Below, one piece after another: positions 34,147 to 43,012 of a DNA stretch of 64,000 bases. Numbering within the stretch: position 1 is the stretch's first letter; every line of letters begins with the position of its first letter. The DNA comes from Rhizobacter sp. OV335 (GTDB taxonomy: Bacteria; Pseudomonadota; Gammaproteobacteria; Burkholderiales; Burkholderiaceae_C), in the NCBI RefSeq assembly GCF_900142965.1, contig NZ_FRCQ01000026.1, positions 1 to 64,000 on the forward strand, read 5' to 3'. The translations under genes were made by a program, and so were the position numbers. Under the pieces are notes generated by a model. That model saw only the letters and a program-made list of their open reading frames with translations. It was not told where the DNA came from and did not search any database.

Positions 34147-35136
34147 ATGGACCGCACCGAACGCTTCTACAAGATCGAACTGCTGCTGCGCAGCCGCGGC
34201 TGCGTCGGCTTCGACGCGCTGCTCGCCGAGCTCGACATCTCGCCGGCCACGCTGAAGCGCGACCTGCAGTACCTGCGCGACCGGCTCAGCGCGCCGATCG
34301 TCTACGACCGTTTCGAGAACGGCTACCGCTTCGAGCACGGCGACACGCAGGCGCTGCCGGGCGCGCGCCACGAACTGCCCGGCGTGTGGTTCAGCGAGAA
34401 GGAAATCCACGCGCTGCTGACGATGCACCAGCTGATGGCGGGGCTGGACGACGACGGCGTGCTGTCGCGCCACCTGCAGCCGATGGTCGACAAGCTGCAG
34501 GGCATGCTGGGCGCCGACGAGAGCGAGGCGCGGGAGCTGATGCGGCGCGTCAGGATGATCGTCACCGCGCGCCGCCGCACGCCGAGCCGGCACTTCGAAC
34601 TGCTCGGCAGCGCGCTGGTGCAGCGCAAGCGCATCTGGCTGCGCTACTTCAAGCGCACCGACCGCAGCACCAGCGAGCGCGAGGTGTCGCCGCAGCGGCT
34701 GGTGAACTACCGCAACACCTGGTACCTGGACGCCTGGTGCCATGCGAGCGACGGCCTGCGCCGCTTCGCGCTCGATGCGGTGCAGGAGGCGCGGCCGCTC
34801 GACACGCGCGCGCGCCATGTCGCGGTGAAAGACCTCGAGGCCGCGCTCGACGCCGGCTACGGCATCTACAGCGGCACCGGCAGCGCGCTGAAGTGGGCGA
34901 CGCTGGTGTTCGAGCCCGATGCGGCGCAATGGGTGGCGAACGAAGAGTGGCATCCGCAGCAGAAGGCGCGCTGGCTGGACGACGGCCGCTACGAACTGCA
35001 GGTGCCGTACAGCGACCCGACCGAGCTGACGATGGACATCCTGCGCCACGGCGACAGCGTCGTCGTCGCCGGCGACAAGGCGCTCGCGGCGGCCATCGCG
35101 GCGCGGCTCGCGAAGGCCGCGGCGCGGTACTCGTAG
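34147..35136 (+). CDS. WYL-domain transcriptional regulator
   Basis: A 329-residue regulator. A DeoR-like winged helix (residues 1-60, FDALLAELDISPATLKRDLQYLRDRL) precedes a WYL domain (about 140-225) in which the core RNTWYLDAWCH places Trp192-Tyr193-Leu194, followed by a C-terminal WCX-type region. WYL proteins bind nucleotides or nucleic-acid ligands and include PafBC, BrxR and CapW, some of which repress phage-defence genes. Here it is divergent from the HNH-like gene with two palindromes in between. There is no strong ribosome site. Confidence 0.88.
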   Translation: MDRTERFYKIELLLRSRGCVGFDALLAELDISPATLKRDLQYLRDRLSAPIVYDRFENGYRFEHGDTQALPGARHELPGVWFSEKEIHALLTMHQLMAGLDDDGVLSRHLQPMVDKLQGMLGADESEARELMRRVRMIVTARRRTPSRHFELLGSALVQRKRIWLRYFKRTDRSTSEREVSPQRLVNYRNTWYLDAWCHASDGLRRFALDAVQEARPLDTRARHVAVKDLEAALDAGYGIYSGTGSALKWATLVFEPDAAQWVANEEWHPQQKARWLDDGRYELQVPYSDPTELTMDILRHGDSVVVAGDKALAAAIAARLAKAAARYS

Positions 35137-35139
35137 CGG

Positions 35140-36981
35140 CTACAGCAACGACAGCTGAAAGGTATTGCGCCCGGCCGTCTTCGCCGCATAGAGCGCGCCA
35201 TCCGCCCGTGCCAGCAGCGCCGCCGGGTCGAGGTTGCCATGCCGATGGAACGCAACGCCGATGCTCGTCGTCACGACCAGCACCTGCCCGTCGACCTCGA
35301 ACGGCCGGTTCATCTGCGCGACGATCTTCTGCGCCACCGCGGTCGGCTCGACGTCGGTGCCCAGCCCCTCGAGCACGATCACGAACTCGTCACCGCCCAT
35401 CCGCGCCACGGTGTCGGTCGAGCGCACGCTGCCGCGCAGCCGGTCGGCGAACTCCTTCAGCACGCGGTCGCCGGTGCCGTGGCCGAAGCGGTCGTTGATG
35501 TCCTTGAAGCGGTCGACGTCGAGGAACATCAGCGCCAGCAGGTCGCCGCTGCGCTCGGCGCGCGCCAGCGCCTCGTGCAGGCGCTCGTTCAGCGCGTGGC
35601 GGTTCGGCAGGCCGGTCAGCGCGTCGACCCGGGCCAGCGCCGCCAGTTGCCGCTCCACCGCCTTCTGCGCCGACACGTCGCTGCTGAGCGCGTACAGCCC
35701 GCGGATGCGCCCGTCGCGCGCCGGGTCGGGGATGTAGACGTTGTGCAGGCAGCGGATCTCGCCGCGCACCGGTGTCTCGACGTCGAACTCGACGCGCTCG
35801 CCCGCCAGTGCCCGCTCCACCGCCGCGCGCCGCGCCTCGTACATCGCCGGCCCCAGCACCTCGACCATGTGCCGGCCGACCTGGGCCGCCGGGTCGAGGC
35901 CGAGCCAGCTGTGGAAGGTCGCGTTGCAGAACTGGAAGCACTGCGCGGTGTCGATGTAGGCGACCAGCGCCGGCAGGTTGTCGGTGACCTCGCGCAACCG
36001 CCGGTCGGCGATGTGGCGTTGCCGCTCGCTGCGCCGCAGCCGTTGCACCAGCGCGCTGAGCGCGCCGAAGATGGCCAGCAGCACCGCGGTCGCGACGCCG
36101 GCGACCGCCAGCTCGTCCCGGCGGCGCGCCTCGTGCTCGGCCAGCACCTCCGATTCGGCCAGCCCGGTGAACACGACGAAGGGCCGGTCGGCGAGCTGCT
36201 TGTAGGCCAGCAGGCGCGGCACGCCGTCGAGCCGGCTGGTCGCGCTGTAGGTGCCCTCGGAGGCACGCGCCAGCTCGTGGATCAGGAAGTTGTTGCCGGC
36301 CGTCTCGCCGAACCACAGGCGGTCGCCGGAGCGCCGCGCCCGCACCGTCCAGTCGAGCCCGACGAAGCTGATGACGCCCTCGCGGCCGAGCTGCTGCTCG
36401 TCGTAGAAGCGGGTGAAATAAGACGGGTCGGTCAGCACCACGACGACACCGGCGAACGCGCCCTGCGGCGTCTGCAGCCGCCGGCTGAGCTGCACGGTCC
36501 AGGCCTGGCTGACCCGGCTGACCAGCGGCTTGCTGATGTAGAGCCCCGGCGTCTTCCCGTCGACGTGCACCTTGAAGTGCTCGCGGTCGGCCACGTTGAG
36601 CCCCAGGCCCTGCCCGGTCGACGCGATCACGTTGCCGTCGGCATCGGCCACGTACAGCGCCACCAGCCCCGGCTGGGTGACGAGCCCGCGGCGCAGCAGG
36701 CCCGGCAGGTCCACATCGCGCCCGCGCTGCTCGACGCCGTAGGCCACGAAGTTGCTGATCTGGTCGAGCTGCGACAGCGCGCGCTCGGTGTACTCCTCGA
36801 ACGCGCGGTTCAGGCTGCGCGCCTTCGCGTAGGCATCGGCGACCACCCGGGCGCGCTCGGCCGCCAGGCTGTGCAGCACGAAGGCCCACATGAAAGCGAT
36901 CACCATCACACCGATGGCCGGAAGCGCCCAGCCGATCCAGGCCAGGCTGCGACGGCGAAAACGGGCCTGCGCTGAAAGCAT
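35140..36981 (-). CDS. Diguanylate cyclase with periplasmic Cache and PAS sensors
   Basis: A 613-residue membrane-bound signalling protein. A first helix (about 12-34) leads to a periplasmic double-Cache sensor (about 40-290, with DREHFKVHVDGKTPGLYISKPLVSR) and a second helix (about 300-322). A PAS domain (about 345-460) and a C-terminal GGDEF domain follow. The active site GGDEF is intact at residues 529-533, and the product-inhibition site RSTD (520-523) lies exactly five residues before it, so it should make cyclic di-GMP and be feedback-inhibited. No EAL domain. ATG 36981 (MLSAQARFRRR) is chosen just before the first helix. It is convergent with the WYL gene. Confidence 0.93.
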   Translation of the reverse strand: MLSAQARFRRRSLAWIGWALPAIGVMVIAFMWAFVLHSLAAERARVVADAYAKARSLNRAFEEYTERALSQLDQISNFVAYGVEQRGRDVDLPGLLRRGLVTQPGLVALYVADADGNVIASTGQGLGLNVADREHFKVHVDGKTPGLYISKPLVSRVSQAWTVQLSRRLQTPQGAFAGVVVVLTDPSYFTRFYDEQQLGREGVISFVGLDWTVRARRSGDRLWFGETAGNNFLIHELARASEGTYSATSRLDGVPRLLAYKQLADRPFVVFTGLAESEVLAEHEARRRDELAVAGVATAVLLAIFGALSALVQRLRRSERQRHIADRRLREVTDNLPALVAYIDTAQCFQFCNATFHSWLGLDPAAQVGRHMVEVLGPAMYEARRAAVERALAGERVEFDVETPVRGEIRCLHNVYIPDPARDGRIRGLYALSSDVSAQKAVERQLAALARVDALTGLPNRHALNERLHEALARAERSGDLLALMFLDVDRFKDINDRFGHGTGDRVLKEFADRLRGSVRSTDTVARMGGDEFVIVLEGLGTDVEPTAVAQKIVAQMNRPFEVDGQVLVVTTSIGVAFHRHGNLDPAALLARADGALYAAKTAGRNTFQLSLL

Positions 36982-37157
36982 GTGTCCAACGACCTCGTGT
37001 GGGGCAGTGATGCCTCCCCGGGCGAGCCGATCGAGCGACCGTGACGACGATAAGCCCAAACGGCCTTGCCGCAACAGCGGGCTTTTCCTTCAAACACGGG
37101 GGTGCCGGCACCCCCGCCGCTACCATCGCACGCGTCAGCGACACGAAAGGAACGCGC

Positions 37158-37439
37158 ATGAAAGCAGTCTGGAACGGCGTGACCCTCGCCGAGAGCGACG
37201 ACACGGTGGTCGTCGAGGGCAACCACTACTTCCCCGAGAGCAGCCTGAAGCGCGAGTACGTCAGCTTCAGCAACCACCGCACCAGCTGCCCGTGGAAGGG
37301 GCAGGCGCACTACTACAGCCTGCTGGTGAACGGCGAGGCCAACCCGGACGCCGTCTGGTACTACCCGGAGCCGAGCGAGGCGGCCGCGCAGATCAAGGGC
37401 CGGGTCGCGTTCTGGAAGGGCGTGCAGGTCGAGCGCTGA
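37158..37439 (+). CDS. DUF427-domain protein
   Basis: A 93-residue single-domain protein of the DUF427 family, with MKAVWNGVTLAESDDTVVVEGNHYFP and the motif TSCPWKGQAHYYSL, then AVWYYPEPSEAAAQIKGRVAFWKGV. The fold is a small beta barrel of unknown function. GAAAGGAA precedes the ATG; upstream codons in the same frame are not needed. It stands alone between the diguanylate cyclase (divergent) and the binding-protein gene. Confidence 0.9.
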   Translation: MKAVWNGVTLAESDDTVVVEGNHYFPESSLKREYVSFSNHRTSCPWKGQAHYYSLLVNGEANPDAVWYYPEPSEAAAQIKGRVAFWKGVQVER

Positions 37440-37544
37440 TCCTCCATAAGGCTGGCTGATGGGGCCCGGGGAAGATCCGATGCCTCACCCGGCACGAAGC
37501 TCGCTAGCATCCTCGCACCGCAACCGCTGTTCGAGGACCCACCC

Positions 37545-38432
37545 ATGTCGCTGCGTTCCCTTCGTGCACTGTCCCTCCTCGCCTGTGCGCTCCCGCTGCT
37601 CGCGGCCGCCCAGACCACGCTCGAGAAGGTCAAGCAGAGCGGCGTGATCGGCGTCGCCTACCGCGAGTCGTCGATCCCGTTCTCGTACCTCGACGACAAG
37701 GCGCAGCCGGTCGGCTTCGGCGTCGACATCTGCAACAAGGTGGTCGAGGCGGTGAAGAAATCCACCGGCCGCGCCGACCTGAAGGTGCAACTGCAGGCCG
37801 TGACCTCGGCCAACCGGATCCCGCTGCTGCAGAACGGCACCATCGACATCGAGTGCGGTTCCACCACCAACAACAGCGAGCGCGGCAAGCAGGTCGCGTT
37901 CGCGACCAACTACTTCTACACCGGCACGCGCTTCCTGGTGAAGGCCGGCACGCCGGTGAAGTCGCTCGCCGACCTGGCCGGCAAGCCGGTCGTGTCGACC
38001 ACCGGCACCACCAACTACAAGATCCTGCGCAACCTGAACGAAGAGAAGAAGCTCGGCATCGACCTGCTGGGCGCGAAGGACCATGCCGAATCGGCGTTGA
38101 TGGTGCAGACCGGTCGCGCGGTCGCGTTCGGCATGGACGACATCCTGCTGTACGGCCTGAAGGCGAGCGCCGCCAACCCGGCCGAGCTGGCGGTGGTGGG
38201 CGAGGCGATCCAGGTCGAGCCGTACGCCATCATGGTGCGGCGCGAGGACCCGGCCTTCAAGAAGCTGGTCGACGACACGATCGCCGGGCTGATCCAGAGC
38301 GGCGAGTTCGAGGCGCTCTACAAGAAGTGGTTCCAGTCGCCGATCCCGCCGAAGGGCATCAACCTGCAGGCACCGATGAGCCAGGAGCTGCGCGACAACC
38401 TGAAAGCGCTGAGCGACAAGCCGGCGACCTGA
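37545..38432 (+). CDS. Amino-acid ABC transporter periplasmic binding protein, GltI-like
   Basis: A 295-residue family 3 solute-binding protein. The signal peptide ends LLAAAQ. The mature part has GVIGVAYRESSIPFSYLDDKAQPVGFGVDICNKVVEAV and NGTIDIECGSTTNN, close to the glutamate/aspartate-binding GltI/DEBP group. GAGGA lies seven bases before the ATG. No permease or ATPase is adjacent; instead a racemase and a D-amino-acid dehydrogenase follow on the same strand, so it may deliver an acidic or D-amino acid to a transporter encoded elsewhere. Confidence 0.88.
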   Translation: MSLRSLRALSLLACALPLLAAAQTTLEKVKQSGVIGVAYRESSIPFSYLDDKAQPVGFGVDICNKVVEAVKKSTGRADLKVQLQAVTSANRIPLLQNGTIDIECGSTTNNSERGKQVAFATNYFYTGTRFLVKAGTPVKSLADLAGKPVVSTTGTTNYKILRNLNEEKKLGIDLLGAKDHAESALMVQTGRAVAFGMDDILLYGLKASAANPAELAVVGEAIQVEPYAIMVRREDPAFKKLVDDTIAGLIQSGEFEALYKKWFQSPIPPKGINLQAPMSQELRDNLKALSDKPAT

Positions 38433-38470
38433 GCGGCCCCGCCCTCCTCCTTCGTCGACAAGACACAGCC

Positions 38471-39268
38471 ATGAACGAGGCAGCGTGCGGTGCACGCGGC
38501 GCGGGCGCGATCGTGCCTCCGCCGGATCCGGTGCCGGGCCTGGTCGGCGTACTCGGCGGCATGGGCCCGCTCGCGACGCTCGACTTCCTGCACAAGGTGC
38601 TGGCCGCGACACCGGCGCGCCGCGACCAGGACCACGTGCCGATGATCGTCAGCAGCATCCCGCAGGTGCCCGATCGCACCGCCGCCTTCCGCGGCGAAGG
38701 CGAATCGCCGCTGCCGGCGCTACTCGCCTGCGGCGAGCGGCTCGCCGCAGCGGGCGTCGGGCTCGTGGTGCTGCCGTGCAACACCGCGCACCTGTGGTTC
38801 GATGCACTGCAGTCGGCGCTCGGCCTGCCGATGCTGCACCTGGCCGACGCCGCGCTGGCCGAACTGGCACGGCGCGCGCCGGGTGCCCGCGTCGGGCTGC
38901 TGGCGACCGATGCAACACTGGCCTCGGGCCTTTATCTGAACCGCCCATCGGTGCATCCGTTGCAGCATCGGCCACATTGGGTGCTGCCGACCGCGCCCGA
39001 GATGGTCGACTGGGTGATGCCGGGCATCGCCGCGGTCAAGGCCGGTGCGCCGGAGCTCGGCCGCGACCTGCTGCTGAAGGCTGCGCAGGCGCTGCAGCGG
39101 CGCGGCGCCGAGGCGCTGCTGCTCGGCTGCACCGAGCTGCCGCTGGTGCTCGACGAAGCGGGGCTCGGCCTGCCGGTGATCGACGCGACCGATGCGCTGG
39201 CGCGCGCCGTCGTCGCGTGGTCGCAGGCGCAGCGCGCGGCCGCGCCCACCGACGTGGTGGCCGCATGA
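38471..39268 (+). CDS. Aspartate/glutamate racemase-family protein
   Basis: A 265-residue Asp/Glu racemase (PLP-independent). Both catalytic cysteines are present, in VVLPCNTAHLWF and LLLGCTELPLVL, and the N-terminal GVLGGMGPLATLDFLHKV is the family start. It interconverts D- and L-aspartate or related amino acids. The open frame extends far upstream through the binding-protein gene in another frame, but ATG 38471 (MNEAACGARG) is the realistic start. Its TGA overlaps the dehydrogenase ATG, so the two proteins are made together. Confidence 0.85.
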   Translation: MNEAACGARGAGAIVPPPDPVPGLVGVLGGMGPLATLDFLHKVLAATPARRDQDHVPMIVSSIPQVPDRTAAFRGEGESPLPALLACGERLAAAGVGLVVLPCNTAHLWFDALQSALGLPMLHLADAALAELARRAPGARVGLLATDATLASGLYLNRPSVHPLQHRPHWVLPTAPEMVDWVMPGIAAVKAGAPELGRDLLLKAAQALQRRGAEALLLGCTELPLVLDEAGLGLPVIDATDALARAVVAWSQAQRAAAPTDVVAA

Positions 39269-40533
39269 AGCACATCTGCATCATCGGCGCCGGCGTGATC
39301 GGCAGCGCCACCGCGATGGCCCTGGCGCGCGAGGGCTTCCAGGTCACGCTGGTCGATGCCGCCGACCGCCCCGGCCAGGGTGCGAGCCGCGCCAACGGGG
39401 CGCAGCTCAGCTACAGCTACGTGGAACCGCTCGCGACACCGGCCGCGCTGCGCGCGCTGCCGGGCTGGCTGCTGTCGCGCGACAGCCCGCTGTCGTGGCA
39501 ACCGCGCTGGCAGTTGTCGCACTGGCGCTGGCTGGCCGCGTTCATCCGCGCCTGCACGCAGGCCCGCGTGCAGCAGACCACCGAGGCGCTGCTGCGCCTG
39601 TCGTTCCTGAGCCGCGACGTGCTGGCGCGCTGGCAACGGGAAGCGCCGACGGAGCGGCCGCTCGGCGTGCAGGTCCGCCAGGCGGGCAAGCTGGTGATCC
39701 ACCGCGACGCCGGCAAACGCGACGCGGCGCAGCGGCAGGTCGCCTGGCAGGCCCGGTTCGGCTGCCGGCAGCGCGTGCTGGACGCCGACGCGTGCCGGCG
39801 GCAGGAGCCGGCGCTCGCGCATGACCGCGCGCCGATCGCGTTCGGCGTCTGGACGCCCGACGAGGCCGTCACCGATGCGCAGCAGCTGAGCCATGCGCTG
39901 GCCGAGGCCAGCGGCGCGCGCTGGCGCATGGACACCCGCGTCGTCGGCTTCGTGCAGCGCGACGGCCGCGTACATGCGCTGCGCTGCACCGATGCCGGCG
40001 GCGCAGAGCGCGAGATCGAGGCCGACGCCTTCGTCGTGTCGGCCGGCCCCGGCGCGGCCGCGCTGCTGAAGCCGCTCGGCGTGCCGCTGCCGATCGAGCC
40101 GATCAAGGGCTACAGCATCAGCCTGCAGATCGCGAACGCCGCGCGGGCGCCGCAGGTCAGCGTGACCGATGCGGCGCGCAAGCTGGTCTACGCGCGGCTC
40201 GGGGAGCGCGTGCGCATCGCAGGCTTCGCCGAGTTGCGCGGCGCCGACCTGCGCATCGACCCGCGCCGCATCGAGGCCATGCTGCAGGCCGCGACCGACA
40301 CTTTCCCCGGCGCGTTCCAGACCGGCGACCCCGAGCCCTGGGCCGGCCTGCGCCCGGCGACACCGGGCTCGCGCCCGCTGATCGGCGCGACGCGCATCGG
40401 CGGGCTGTGGCTGAACACCGGCCATGGCGCGCTCGGCCTGACGCTCGCGTGCGGCAGCGCCTGGCTGCTGTCGCAGCTGATGCAGGACCGCACGCCGTCG
40501 ATCGACGCGGCGCCGTTCAGGCTGCAGGACTGA
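39265..40533 (+). CDS. FAD-dependent D-amino-acid dehydrogenase, DadA-like
   Basis: A 422-residue flavoprotein of the DAO family. The FAD-binding site is HICIIGAGVIGSATAMALAREG at the N-terminus, with VDAADRPGQGASRANGAQLSYSY next and the C-terminal GLRPATPGSRPLIGATRIGGLWLNTGHGALGLTLACGSAWL. Such enzymes oxidise D-amino acids to keto acids and feed electrons to the respiratory chain at the inner membrane. It overlaps the racemase gene by four bases. Its 3' end overlaps the convergent LysR gene by 17 bases (40517-40533). Confidence 0.9.
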   Translation: MKHICIIGAGVIGSATAMALAREGFQVTLVDAADRPGQGASRANGAQLSYSYVEPLATPAALRALPGWLLSRDSPLSWQPRWQLSHWRWLAAFIRACTQARVQQTTEALLRLSFLSRDVLARWQREAPTERPLGVQVRQAGKLVIHRDAGKRDAAQRQVAWQARFGCRQRVLDADACRRQEPALAHDRAPIAFGVWTPDEAVTDAQQLSHALAEASGARWRMDTRVVGFVQRDGRVHALRCTDAGGAEREIEADAFVVSAGPGAAALLKPLGVPLPIEPIKGYSISLQIANAARAPQVSVTDAARKLVYARLGERVRIAGFAELRGADLRIDPRRIEAMLQAATDTFPGAFQTGDPEPWAGLRPATPGSRPLIGATRIGGLWLNTGHGALGLTLACGSAWLLSQLMQDRTPSIDAAPFRLQD

Positions 40534-41407
40534 CGACGCGGCGGAACGCGTCGATCAGGTCATCGGCCGGCTGCGGCGAACGCTCGCCCTGCGGCAGCAG
40601 CGCGCTGATGCTGACCGGCACCTCGGGCACCAGCGTGCGCACCTGCAGCGTGTCGTCGGCGGCCGCGGCGGTGAACGAATCGATCAGCGCCGGGCCGAAG
40701 CCCTGCGCCGCGAGCGTCATCGCGATGTGGTGCGTCTGCACGGTGATGCCGCCAGCGGGCGCGAGGCCTTCGCGGGCGCACTGCTCGGCCAGCATCGCGC
40801 CGATCGGGTCGCGCTCATCGATGCGGATGAAGCTGCTGCGCAGCACCTCGGCCAGTTCGATGGTGCTGCGCCGGTCGCCGCTGCGCGCCGGCGTGGCCAG
40901 AGACACGCACACCATGCGGCCCTGCGCCACCGGCACCTGCTGCACCGCCGGGTGTGGGCTGTGGCCGAACACGATGCCGACATCGCCCTCCTGCAGCGCG
41001 ATGGCCTGCGCGATCTCCTGCGAATGCAGCGTGCGGATCGCGACCGGCACCGCCGGGTAGCGCTGGCGGAACAGCGCCAGCGCCTGTGGCAACGCATGCA
41101 CCGCGAGCGACGGCACCACGAGGATGCGCAAGGCCGCCTGCTGGCCACCGCGCAGCGCGCCAGCCAGGCGGCGCACCGATTCGAGCTGCGAGACCAGCCG
41201 CTGCACCTCGGGATACAGCGCCTGCGCTTCGCGCGTCGGCACGAGCCGGTTGCGCTGGCGGGTGAAGAGCGCGTAGCCGAGTTGCAGCTCGGCATGCTGC
41301 AGCGTCTGCGTGACGGCGGGCTGCGTGACGTGCAACAGGCGCGCGGCGCCGCTGACGGTGCCGGTCAGCATGATGGCGTTGAAGACTTCGACGTGCTTGA
41401 TGCGCAT
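40517..41407 (-). CDS. LysR-family regulator near the D-amino-acid genes
   Basis: A 296-residue LysR protein of normal length. The helix-turn-helix region is GTVSGAARLLHVTQPAVTQTLQHAELQLG (about residues 16-44), and the effector domain has ILVVPSLAVHALPQALALF. It is convergent with the dehydrogenase gene, so it may or may not control it. Divergent control is not possible, as its upstream neighbour, yfaP, ends at 41439 on the same strand. The target is unknown. Confidence 0.87.
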   Translation of the reverse strand: MRIKHVEVFNAIMLTGTVSGAARLLHVTQPAVTQTLQHAELQLGYALFTRQRNRLVPTREAQALYPEVQRLVSQLESVRRLAGALRGGQQAALRILVVPSLAVHALPQALALFRQRYPAVPVAIRTLHSQEIAQAIALQEGDVGIVFGHSPHPAVQQVPVAQGRMVCVSLATPARSGDRRSTIELAEVLRSSFIRIDERDPIGAMLAEQCAREGLAPAGGITVQTHHIAMTLAAQGFGPALIDSFTAAAADDTLQVRTLVPEVPVSISALLPQGERSPQPADDLIDAFRRVVSPAA

Positions 41408-41438
41408 GGCGCCGGCAGTATCCCCTGCCCGCGGCGCG

Positions 41439-42233
41439 TCAGCCGCGCCGCACCGACCGCACCAGCATCAGGTCGCCGATCTTGCGCATCGGCACCGTGA
41501 AGGTCTCGCGCCGCTCGGCGCCGGTGTTCTCGTCGAACACCAGCGTCACGCGGGCGGTGATCACCGGCTGCTGGCGCGTCGACTCGTCGAAGTGGTAGCC
41601 GCCCGGCCCGAAGTTGCCCCAGTAGTTGACGTACACGTGGTACACGCCCGGCATCGGCGCGGTGGTCGAGAACATCTCCGGTCCCGCGCCGTCGACGCTG
41701 TCGACGTCGAGCCCGCCGCCGTCGGTGAGCACCGGGTTCGCGAAGAACGCGTGCTGTCCGTCGGGCGTGATCACGTGCAGGTCGAGTTCGGCCTGCGGGT
41801 CGTCCCAGGCCAGGATGATGCGCACCTTGGCGAGCGTCTTCAGCCGGTTCGCCTCGTAGAACTGCACGCGCTTGCGGCTGCGGCCGTCGGCATCGCGGAT
41901 CTCGATGCCGTTCGAGCCGGGACCGAAGGCGTAGGGCCGCGCGAAGCGGCCGTCGTCGCCGGTGTACAGCGGCATCGCATTGCCGTTGACCACCATCGTC
42001 GGCGTGCGGCGCGCACTGCCGAGCTGCTTCAGCCGGCCCTCGATCAGCGTGCGCTGGCGCTGGCCGCCGCGCTCGATCAGGTTGCTCGGGTAGGCGTAGC
42101 TGACACGGCCGGGGTCGTCGGAGATGCCGCTGTAGGTCCAGCCGCCGGGCGGGTGCGTCATCGTCACGTCCGGGTCGGCCTGCGCCGCGCCGTACGCGCA
42201 GGCGGCCACCGCGGCGACAAGCCAGCGCTTCAT
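41439..42233 (-). CDS. yfaP: DUF2135 secreted protein, YfaP-like (copy 2)
   Basis: A 264-residue protein with a signal peptide (MKRWLVAAVAACAYGAAQA). It has the DUF2135 core AKVRIILAWDDPQAELDLHVITPDGQHAFF and YHVYVNYWGNFGPGGY. It belongs to the bacterial alpha-2-macroglobulin operon; the ATG overlaps the stop of the upstream paralogue (ATGA). E. coli yfaP lies in the same relative place. The function is unknown; it is periplasmic by its signal peptide. The two YfaP proteins share the LDLHV-PDG core but differ in their N-terminal parts. Confidence 0.85.
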   Translation of the reverse strand: MKRWLVAAVAACAYGAAQADPDVTMTHPPGGWTYSGISDDPGRVSYAYPSNLIERGGQRQRTLIEGRLKQLGSARRTPTMVVNGNAMPLYTGDDGRFARPYAFGPGSNGIEIRDADGRSRKRVQFYEANRLKTLAKVRIILAWDDPQAELDLHVITPDGQHAFFANPVLTDGGGLDVDSVDGAGPEMFSTTAPMPGVYHVYVNYWGNFGPGGYHFDESTRQQPVITARVTLVFDENTGAERRETFTVPMRKIGDLMLVRSVRRG

Positions 42234-43012
42234 GGCACCAGGAACGACCGCACCAGCGTCAGCTCGCCCGGCTTGCGCATCGGCACGCGGAACACCTGCT
42301 GCTTCTCGCGCGGCGTGCCCTCGTCCTCGACGATCGCGACCTGCGCGGTGGTGATCACGTCGCGCCGCTCGCCGGCGCCGTAGTAGTTGACGAACACGTG
42401 GTACGCGCCGCGCACCGGGCTGGGCGTCGCGAAGATCTCGGGGCCGAAGCCGGTCGTCACGTCGACGTCGAGCGCGCCGCCGTTGCCGGCCACCCGCGCG
42501 CCGTAGAACACATGCTCGCCGTCGGGCGAGACGACGTGCAGGTCGAGGTCGGTGTTGTCGCTGTCCCAGCTGAGCACCACGCGCAGCCGCGTCGGCACGC
42601 GGCCGGCCTGCGCCTCGTAAAACTGCGTGCGCTTGCCCGGGCCGCCGCCGGGCGCCCGCACCTCAACGCCGTGGCTGCCGCTGCCGAACGACCAGGGCCG
42701 CGCGAAGCCGCCGTCTTCGTCGGTCGACAAGGGCATCGCGACACCGTCCACCACCAGCCGCGCCGGCTGGCGCGCGCCGTCGGCACCGGCCTTCGCGCTG
42801 GCACCGATGTGGCCGCGGATCAGCGCGCTGGCCGAGCGGCCGTTGACGTTGACGCTGGCGGCCGGGTAGTGCACCTCCTGCACGAAATCGCGCTGGCGCG
42901 GCGGCGCGCTGCGCCAGCCGGAGGTCGGTGTGTCGATCGCGGCCTGCGCCGCGGCGCCGGTGGCCGAGGCGGCCAGCAGCACGGGAAAGAGCAGGGGGAT
43001 GAGCATCTTCAT
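42230..43012 (-). CDS. yfaP: DUF2135 secreted protein, YfaP-like (copy 1)
   Basis: A 260-residue paralogue of the downstream gene. A signal peptide is followed by IDTPTSGWRSAPPRQRDFVQEVHYPAASVNVNG and the core LRVVLSWDSDNTDLDLHVVSPDGEHVFYG, then YHVFVNYYGAGERRD. The mature N-terminal half aligns with copy 2 in the order of its features (a stretch with ALIRGHI or TLIEGRL, then VVDGVAMPL or VVNGNAMPL, then RPWSFGSGSHGVEV or RPYAFGPGSNGIEI). Its ATG overlaps the YfaQ stop. A tandem duplication in the operon. Confidence 0.85.
   Translation of the reverse strand: MKMLIPLLFPVLLAASATGAAAQAAIDTPTSGWRSAPPRQRDFVQEVHYPAASVNVNGRSASALIRGHIGASAKAGADGARQPARLVVDGVAMPLSTDEDGGFARPWSFGSGSHGVEVRAPGGGPGKRTQFYEAQAGRVPTRLRVVLSWDSDNTDLDLHVVSPDGEHVFYGARVAGNGGALDVDVTTGFGPEIFATPSPVRGAYHVFVNYYGAGERRDVITTAQVAIVEDEGTPREKQQVFRVPMRKPGELTLVRSFLVP

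Noticed and set aside
32821-35136. Calling the WYL/HNH-like pair a proven phage-defence system
   Set aside because: The HNH core is incomplete and no other defence gene is nearby; the link rests on the WYL family alone, so it is listed only as a candidate.
37853-39268. A 471-residue fusion ending in the racemase
   Set aside because: The upstream part is another frame of the amino-acid-binding gene; the racemase begins at ATG 38471.
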